DNA of 20,234 nucleotides, taken from Gnetum montanum. Lineage: Eukaryota > Streptophyta > Gnetopsida > Gnetales > Gnetaceae. Location: assembly GCA_015680685.1 (NCBI GenBank), contig MNCI01025132.1, forward strand, positions 276,853 through 297,086, written 5' to 3'. A model generated the notes under the pieces. That model ran no database searches. It was given only the letters and a program-made list of their open reading frames with translations, and was not told where the DNA came from. Every line of letters begins with the position of its first letter. Position 1 is the first letter of the stretch. Made by a program: the position numbers and the translations under genes. Positions 17,901-20,234 of this stretch are shown here, one piece after another.

Positions 17901-19861
17901 CCCGCAAATATCATATTCTAATCATACGAGTCTCATCAACATCACATATTATATTTTATAAGTCCACATCATATCATACATCACATATATATTAATACAC
18001 AATTTGTAACCAAAATCGGACAATTTCGGGAAATGGACAAAATAACATGTCCAAGTTCAATCTTTCAGTTATCCGCCTCACATGCCCACATGCCCATAGC
18101 GCATAATCATATACACTAATCCAGCACAAAAATACAGGGAAAAGGTAAAGACAACCCACCAATTAAAATTGTTGGGCAGAAAGGCCAAAACAAGTAGAAA
18201 ACCCTCAAAAATCCAGCAGGACTCTGTTTTGCTCCCAACAAGTTATGGACCCACATAGATATGACCGTAACGATCCCAAATTTAGGTTTAGAGCAAGCAA
18301 AAATTGTCTACAAAGCTCAAAATTCAGAAAAATGTGGAACAGAAAAAGAGAAAAGAAAGAAAAATGAAAGAACATGCTCGTATGCATTTCTGTTAACGTA
18401 AACAGAAAAAAAAAAGAAAAAGAAAAAAAGAAACCCAAAACCCAATTTCTATGGGTAAGTGGTGGTGGGTAAAAAAAACTAACATATAACCTATACTTTT
18501 ACTATATGCTTTTTCTTAAAAAAATAAAAAAAAAACCAATGATGCACTTCTTTTCTCACGTGATGTGAGTTCACTTTTTCTTTTTTCTTTTTCACTTTGA
18601 ATTGTTTATTATTTTTTAAATGAACTGTTTTCGTAAGTTATCTTTATTTTTTTTTCTCTGCAACTAATGTCGTGAACTTTAATCATGTGTAACAAACACA
18701 CCGGGATTTCAAATCAAAATCTGTTTGAACCTATAAGATCGTTATCATATGCTCTACACATTCACATGCCAAAACCACACCTGAACATCACGCAACATAG
18801 CGCTATAGTGCAAATATCTAAATACCAAAATCACACATAAAGCATAAAGACATACCGGATAGGTGATCTTGTACCCCAATTTAACACCCATGTTAGCAAC
18901 ATCACTTGTCTAACATATCACACAGGGCTAGTGTGTAGAATCATGTTAGCTAACTATGTAAAGACATCATAATCATAACATAAAGATGAAGCTTCATAAC
19001 ATATAAAATACATTGACTTGTCCCCTGACAACCCATCGGGACTCCACACGTAATGTATAAATCATAAGTGTATGACCATAACTAATGTCTCTAGATGGGA
19101 TGTAACAAGAGCTTTCCATAATCGCAGGGAATTAAAGACCTACAATTTGTATTCAAATCATTTAATCTATAACTTTTTTATGTAGTCATTAAGGAAGGTG
19201 GTGAAGTAATGATTGTCTCAAAACATCTCTATCAACCTTAGTGAGCACATATTAGAGTCTACCAGCTCCAACTTTCTTGTAGACTGTCTGTTTCTCCTCT
19301 TGAATGGTTTCGCCATTGCTTTGCCAATGATGCAAGCCTTGCATTGTAGAGTCTTTACTTATAGATCATTTGGAACATCCTTGAGTTTGCAAATCCTTTA
19401 AAGATGAATATGTCTCAATCTATCATGCCAAACTGCGTTTAATCTAGTCTATACATTTCTACTGTCCAATAAATCCAAAGGGTCCACAGACGTAATAAAA
19501 TTTTAATTTCAGTTTCAGTAGCCATTGAAAGTTCAATGTTCCTAGAGTTACATTTTTGTCACACAATAATGGAATGCATGGTCTTTAATATATACATTCC
19601 CCATTGGGACAAATTGAAGAGGTAGCTCATCTTTACCCAGTAATAATAATGATACTCTCACTAATGCAACTAAATAACTGAATGATTTGCAACTGATCTC
19701 CAACGCACATTGTATTCAAATGTGCTATTTACCCCTAACTCAATTTTGGTTGTACATTATCATAGTTTTGTCCACGTGTATTTTTAAGACACTAACCTAC
19801 ATTTTCTTATCAGGGAATGACATGCCAGGTTGTATGGTTGCTGGGCAAACATTCACAATAG
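2848..19861 (+). CDS. MAP1: Type 1 methionine aminopeptidase, organellar MAP1B/MAP1C-like, partial four-exon gene
   Basis: Join 2848-2919, 11261-11340, 12821-12918, 19814-19861 (298 nt, about 99 residues). The product would be a metal-dependent peptidase that removes the initiator Met from new proteins. In plants the MAP1B, C and D forms act in plastids and mitochondria. Seen: the metal-site motif GYHGDTSKTF, then EECLYKGISVCKAG, GFKQIGKKI, DKYGYRV, RFVGHGVGKVFHSEP and PGCMVAGQTFTI. Against E. coli MetAP numbering these supply Asp108, His171 and His178; the Glu204 codon is split by the last intron. Asp97 and Glu235 should lie on exons outside the window. All introns are GT-AG, phases agree across each join, and no stop or frameshift is present, so the gene is probably functional. 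The FHSEP and GQTFTI motifs favour MAP1B/MAP1C over MAP1D. N-terminal targeting sequence, promoter and terminator are not in the window. Confidence 0.92.
3297..3314. repeat. A18 homopolymer inside the Penelope-like relic
   Basis: Eighteen A follow the Lys codon after KIARV. An A-rich stretch is plausible at a Lys-rich linker that has expanded by slippage. It breaks the frame to the downstream endonuclease. Confidence 0.8.
3372..3756 (+). pseudogene. GIY-YIG endonuclease of the Penelope-like relic
   Basis: The segment starts LKDKKNILNNGSVYKISC, with VY as the GIY part, then GKCY at the YIG position, where about 5 nt are missing and the frame shifts at 3445. It continues TSRAFSNRLKEHLKDI, one TAA, then SPLVEHIENDNF, DRKMREILEIRIHLNNVNW and WWPILTKVK. 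The catalytic Arg (RLKEH) and Glu (ILEIRIH) positions are kept. One Cys of the usual Cys pair after VYKI is replaced by Gly. The short distance to a clean TAG suggests the natural C-terminus. With the YIG part broken it cannot be active. Confidence 0.82.
3835..3965 (+). repeat. Possible SINE remnant
   Basis: A B-box-like agttgtgagttcaattatg is followed after about 90 nt by ataagtcgaggtgcattaac. The phrase GTCGAGGTGC followed by an A-rich end occurs at the 3' end of many plant tRNA-derived SINEs. The A-box half is missing or unrecognisable. A TA microsatellite at 3920-3930 sits inside. Confidence 0.35.
3966..4287 (-). other. Probable 3' end of LINE copy 2
   Basis: On the minus strand this ends with attttgtacgtgggcttcag and then ctttatgctgctgtacatac before a short T-run. 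Copy 1 ends with a similar ttttggttgtacatggttcc, which supports the assignment. No open frame or poly-A tail is visible. Confidence 0.45.
4288..4638 (-). repeat. Tandem duplication, two units of 176 and 175 bp
   Basis: Unit 1 is 4288-4463 and unit 2 is 4464-4638. They share long identical runs, such as the 15-base gcaactctcccatca/g block and the run ccaatgtgcttctaccattt. About 16 differences are visible, nearly all C/T or A/G transitions, and most fall in the first half; the second half differs at only one substitution and one indel. The unit lies near the 3' end of LINE copy 2 and is not a multiple of three, so if translated the two units are in different frames. Confidence 0.9.
5010..5720 (-). 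pseudogene. C-terminal extension of LINE copy 2
   Basis: From about 5700 the minus strand reads LAILWLGWKSKN, then PTFKPAVTKF, KLWQMIERMGWVDILQRVEGE, then in a shifted frame VTETMLEEVLGVSLEGEL, and finally MASGHIHKNKLVRIW, RYFVRYGS, VRVHFAFLRCMRHG and INLPRFFLDLLQQK. Every block has a counterpart in copy 1. The extension is about 220 residues beyond zf-RVT, where typical plant LINEs have an RNase H domain or stop. I see no RNase H motifs. The role is unknown. Confidence 0.68.
5740..6015 (-). pseudogene. zf-RVT domain of LINE copy 2
   Basis: An 86-codon open stretch reads RWNEIWKGRLPKKIKAFGWL, HKALLVRMLL, INTICPLCLAAATTIEHF and IYHCEFM. The C-x2-C and H-x4-C ligands and the WKGRLPKKIK block identify the zinc-binding domain that follows RT. 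It is less damaged than the rest of the element. The closest relative in the window is copy 1 at 179-512 on the other strand. Confidence 0.88.
6107..7400 (-). pseudogene. LINE copy 2 reverse transcriptase domain
   Basis: Motifs in order on the minus strand are KNKALGPDGWPIEFLKEF, INCSQIALLPKV, VCNTLLLLFSKM and KHQAGFVKGSFL. After a frame change come IKLDITKAYNTVSW, PKGGLRQEDPLSPLLF, HYANDMILFS, YVASMAVPPIKVIQKIDQII and SIGGIRLLTFQNE. The order is that of L1-type RT from fingers through thumb. The catalytic YADD box reads YAND (AAT complement at 6566-6568), so one catalytic Asp is lost. QGDPLSP has become QEDPLSP. Several stops and at least one frameshift are present. Confidence 0.9.
7690..8561 (-). 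pseudogene. LINE copy 2 ORF2 start: apurinic-like endonuclease domain
   Basis: ORF2 appears to start at ATG 8561-8559 with MKILS, a TAG at the usual Trp, NCKG, a second TAG, and GTPYKKNTLK, matching the MKILSWN.RG start of plant LINE endonucleases. Later motifs are EGWNLLTIPCKERARG, VYEAQSWKVRLQEL, VLVNDFN (usual GDFN, with Asp and Asn kept), LADLDIKDCKFT followed by SNRRQG, and AFDHISIL (usual SDHSPI). It ends with RPFRFEHTWLSKPW, the segment that links to RT. Nicking of target DNA would be its role; the stops and the changes around GDFN and SDH show it is dead. Confidence 0.85.
8558..9765 (-). pseudogene. LINE copy 2 ORF1: DUF4283-like domain plus zinc knuckle
   Basis: Minus-strand translation from about 9610 reads SLADNKLLFAFKTEEDREHM, LLGGPWFYGA, a TAG, then GLVLAPWRPSAHWD, ASIWVRILDLPIEF, a TGA where Trp is usual, and then LATLFGKFIKFD and YTRFCVWRSL. 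These are DUF4283-like motifs (GPW, W.P, WVR..GLP..). A knuckle CTTCGKGHSMKDC follows at about 9128-9166, and after it a basic RKRGPREGG region. The frame then appears to continue to GKLENDTQLIINLRVQ and end at TGA at 8558-8560. The product would be an RNA-binding chaperone-like protein. The knuckle spacing is CX2CX3HX4C, one residue shorter than usual. Confidence 0.8.
10017..11260. other. AT-rich intron between LINE copy 2 and MAP1 exon b
   Basis: No gene or element is recognised. There is an imperfect 22-bp duplication at about 10713-10757 (gtttctacgtgcctcataaa and gtttctacatgcttctaaaa). A perfect 7-bp stem with 5-base loop lies at 10965-10983 in a locally GC-rich patch. The 79-codon open frame at 10579-10818 has no recognisable content. 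Confidence 0.6.
11261..11340 (+). CDS. MAP1: MAP1 exon b
   Basis: This 80-nt exon follows the acceptor tttctcttctag. It encodes VAEECLYKGISVCKAG then KGFKQIGKKI, the helix after the metal-site strand in type 1 enzymes. It ends two bases into a codon (AA) before the donor gtaggt. An alternative donor at 11345 (gtaaat) would place an in-frame TAG before the splice, so it is rejected. The last codon is completed by the T that opens the next exon, giving Asn. Confidence 0.92.
11341..12820 (+). other. MAP1 intron of 1480 nt
   Basis: This intron runs from gtaggt to atcag and is AT-rich throughout. A short SINE-like 3' end lies near 12121-12174 and a CA/TA-rich microsatellite-like run near 12740-12775. 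I see no coding sequence elsewhere in it. The poly-T run just after the donor, at 11352-11364, is low complexity only. Confidence 0.88.
12121..12174 (+). repeat. SINE-like 3' end with ATG/GAT triplet tail
   Basis: It consists of ggattagagctaatcc, a 7-bp perfect inverted repeat, then cccattttgttgggac, which can also fold, then aaggct and a run of gat triplets. TTGGGACAAGGCT followed by a short triplet repeat is a familiar ending of plant tRNA-derived SINEs. I do not find a tRNA-like head upstream, so it is a 5'-truncated remnant. Confidence 0.4.
12821..12918 (+). CDS. MAP1: MAP1 exon c (both active-site His)
   Basis: This 98-nt exon follows gaaccatcag. One base completes a codon, then 32 codons run KIADKYGYRVDKRF, VGHGVGKVFHSEP, IICHF, and one base starts the next codon before gtaagt. 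CAC at 12870-12872 matches the catalytic His of GHGxG, and CAT at 12891-12893 the metal His of the FHSEP motif. A second AG at 12830-12831 would shift the frame and drop conserved residues, so the upstream AG was chosen. Confidence 0.94.
14535..14627 (+). pseudogene. Cullin C-terminal fragment (neddylation region)
   Basis: The frame reads TIKNRQYAIDALILRIMKS then RKVTSYQQHVKV. Cullin C-terminal domains have DRRYAIDASIVRIMKSRK followed by VLGHQQLV, the segment with the Lys that receives NEDD8, and plant CUL1 is the closest by memory. Over about 29 residues most positions match, including the IMKSRK core. Downstream, ASVKGIENF near 14697-14722 and RDWLLG in the next frame may be remains of KRIEDL...RDYLER, but the spacing is about 30 nt too long and a frameshift is needed. 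No initiation codon, upstream cullin sequence or intact end is present, so it is a broken fragment inside a MAP1 intron. Confidence 0.72.
15035..15241 (-). mobile_element. Probable LTR (207 bp), minus strand
   Basis: On the minus strand it starts TGTTGATC and ends TTCTACA, with TG...CA ends. It holds a TATA-like aatatataaagagg about 110 nt in, and is preceded by cttatggggga, a polypurine tract like those next to a 3' LTR. The short size suits a Copia-type LTR. The mate LTR was not found. The internal region beyond the tract, from 15242, does not show recognisable RT or RNase H, so the element may be truncated. Confidence 0.45.
15129..15146 (-). promoter_or_regulatory. Telobox-like double CCCTAA motif in the LTR
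   Basis: The minus strand reads aaaaccctaaccctaaaa, two consecutive plant telomere-type units, just upstream of the TATA-like box of the putative LTR. Teloboxes are known plant promoter and Polycomb-recruiting motifs. Two units could also be chance. Confidence 0.4.
15466..15978 (+). repeat. Possible LTR-type repeat bounded by TGTGACA
   Basis: A purine-rich gttgggaggat precedes TGTGACATCG at 15466, and a second gggaatgggga precedes TGTGACA at 15972. Purine tract followed by TGTGACA is a usual start of a Ty3-type LTR. Either these are two LTR starts or the segment is one LTR of about 513 bp. Within it is a perfect 20-base direct repeat, gtcaccttgagacacatgcc, at 15831 and 15853. No primer-binding site or coding region confirms it. 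Confidence 0.3.
15831..15874. repeat. Direct repeat, two units of 22 bp
   Basis: gtcaccttgagacacatgcc occurs twice in tandem, at 15831 and 15853, with the units differing only near the last base. A recent local slippage or duplication is the simplest cause. Confidence 0.9.
15979..16450. other. Intron sequence, no recognised gene
   Basis: A 65-codon open frame at 15995-16192 on the + strand is rich in Phe, Leu and Cys, with no motif I recognise. The rest is T-rich with stops in all frames. It may be an internal or flanking part of an old LTR element. Confidence 0.5.
16450..18200. other. A/C-rich, G-poor stretch, probably old LTR-element DNA on the minus strand
   Basis: For about 1.7 kb the + strand is rich in A and C with few G, unlike the AT-rich introns around it. 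Such strand bias is common in noncoding parts of plant LTR elements, here implying a G/T-rich minus-strand transcript. Local structure includes a repeat with 34-bp spacing, tagggacgaacacacctatg at 17263 and tagggatgaacacacctacg at 17297. No open frames with recognisable domains and no clear ends were found. Confidence 0.35.
18330..18665. repeat. Polypurine then polypyrimidine low-complexity tracts
   Basis: From about 18336 to 18436 the + strand is almost all A and G (gaaaaagagaaaagaaagaa and similar). From about 18570 to 18660 short runs of T and C dominate. The two could pair imperfectly in RNA. A 77-codon minus-strand open frame over 18205-18438 is only this tract read as Phe, Ser and Leu. 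Confidence 0.6.
18666..19129. other. A/C-rich intron sequence with no recognised gene
   Basis: All frames are broken. Composition is like that of 16450-18200, and short phrases such as catcataatcataaca recur in both, so it may be another part of the same repeat. It borders the Copia relic on the right. Confidence 0.4.
19130..19660 (-). mobile_element. Copia retrotransposon relic: pre-integrase and start of integrase
   Basis: On the minus strand from about 19438 the frame reads NAVWHDRLRHIHL, a TAA, RICKLKDVPNDL, then KTLQCKACIIGKAMAKPFKR, STRKLELVDSNMCS and later DNHYFTTFLNDYIKKL. These match the Copia pattern WHRRLGH..., C.aC..GK....F, LELVHSD..GP and YF.TF.DD. Upstream parts to about 19660 look like the preceding protease-linker region but are weaker. 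The zinc and integrase residues are partly lost (for example Asp to Asn in LND) and several stops are present. The core of integrase, RT and RNase H are not seen. Confidence 0.75.
19814..19861 (+). CDS. MAP1: MAP1 exon d (start of FTIEP motif)
   Basis: This 48-nt exon follows ttttcttatcag. GG completes an Arg codon, then 15 codons read NDMPGCMVAGQTFTI, and a final G begins the next codon before gtaact. The family motif is FTIEP, so this G is the first base of the catalytic and metal-binding Glu codon (Glu204 in E. coli numbering). The remaining two bases must come from an exon beyond the window. Confidence 0.92.
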   Translation, partial: GMTCQVVWLLGKHSQ

Positions 19862-20032
19862 GTAACTAGTACATTTATATCTGAATATAAATAAATAACG
19901 TGTTATATTATTCTGTGTATACTCTAGAATGGCTATACCTGTTTTATTATTATATCCGTTTTTATAGTTTTCATTGCTTTTGTAAGGAGATCAACAATTG
20001 AGTTTTCCTTGACATGTATTTCAAGTCACAAT

Positions 20033-20209
20033 TTTGTTTTTGTTTTTGAGGAAATGTTCAGGATTAAATTACTGAAAATAAAATACAAAATATTACAAAA
20101 TGTGGGTCAACGACATTGAGCCAGGTGGGAGGCTTTTGAGCCTCAATCCATTGTGCACAACTGTGCAGCAGCCGCTTACATCAAAAATGCTAAACCATAC
20201 AAGACTCCC
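20033..20209 (-). mobile_element. Probable LINE-type 3' end with A-rich tail
   Basis: On the minus strand the sequence passes from a mixed region to ttttgtattttattttcag, then taatttaatcctgaac and a tail of caaaaacaaaaacaaaa at about 20033-20050. A T-rich terminus followed by an A-rich tail is the usual 3' end of a plant non-LTR element or SINE. A hairpin gaggct-tttg-agcctc lies near 20131. Its 5' part is cut off by the poly-G and the window edge. Confidence 0.4.
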
Positions 20210-20234
20210 GGGGGGGGGGGGGGGGGGGGGGGGG
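20210..20234. repeat. Terminal poly-G run
   Basis: Twenty-five G end the window, preceded by aagactccc. Together with the internal poly-G at 1182 this suggests a sequencing or assembly artefact at a contig end. No biological function should be read into it. Confidence 0.8.

Larger units (their letters stand above)
12919..19813 (+). other. MAP1 intron of 6895 nt
   Basis: This intron runs from gtaagt to atcag. It holds a cullin fragment, several LTR-like pieces and a Copia pol relic on the opposite strand. Between about 12919 and 14530 I see only AT-rich sequence with scattered stops in all frames and nothing I recognise. Confidence 0.86.

Noticed and set aside
18205-18438. Phe/Ser-rich minus-strand protein of 77 residues
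   Set aside because: It is a translation of the polypurine tract.
20210-20234. G-quadruplex or telomere-like end
   Set aside because: A pure G homopolymer at the window edge, with a second beside an N, is better explained as artefact.
1-20234. CRISPR array, bacterial operon or phage region
   Set aside because: No spaced repeats, no ribosome-binding sites, no prokaryotic gene density; spliced exons and plant retroelements are present instead.

Overview
This window looks like nuclear DNA from a land plant. A gymnosperm is my best guess, though this is inference. One split gene on the + strand has four short exons (72, 80, 98 and 48 nt) spread over 17 kb, with introns of 8341, 1480 and 6895 nt. 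The introns are packed with decayed plant-type retroelements: LINE with DUF4283 and zf-RVT domains, Copia, tRNA-derived SINE pieces, and a Penelope-like element. Very long introns plus a Penelope relic fit a conifer or a related gymnosperm better than a typical flowering plant.

The only host gene I can support is a type 1 methionine aminopeptidase of the plant organellar MAP1B/MAP1C kind. Exons lie at 2848-2919, 11261-11340, 12821-12918 and 19814-19861. All boundaries are GT-AG and the 298-nt join is open. It carries the second metal-binding Asp, both active-site His, and the first base of the catalytic Glu codon. The 5' exons, including the first metal Asp, and the 3' exons lie outside the window.

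Layout: 1-2310 is the 3' part of a LINE relic (copy 1, + strand), lying upstream of the first visible exon. 2310-2847 is intron with a tRNA-like SINE piece. In the 8.3-kb intron, 2990-3756 is a 5'-truncated Penelope-like element with RT tail, linker and GIY-YIG endonuclease. 3835-3965 is a possible SINE remnant. About 3966-10016 is a near-full-length LINE relic (copy 2, - strand) of the same broad family as copy 1, with ORF1, endonuclease, RT, zf-RVT, a conserved C-terminal extension and a 175-bp tandem duplication. 10017-11260 is AT-rich intron. The 1.5-kb intron holds a SINE-like tail near 12121-12174.

The 6.9-kb intron holds a cullin C-terminal (neddylation region) fragment at 14535-14627, an LTR-like unit with polypurine tract and telobox at 15035-15252, further LTR-like sequence, an A/C-rich G-poor stretch at 16450-18200, and a Copia pre-integrase/integrase relic on the - strand at 19130-19660. 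After the last exon a probable minus-strand retroelement 3' end with an A-rich tail runs into a 25-nt poly-G that ends the window. Another 24-nt poly-G next to an N lies in LINE copy 1. Both look like assembly or sequencing artefacts.

The retroelements all carry stops or frameshifts and none looks able to move. Their common feature is that they expand the introns of one conserved housekeeping gene.
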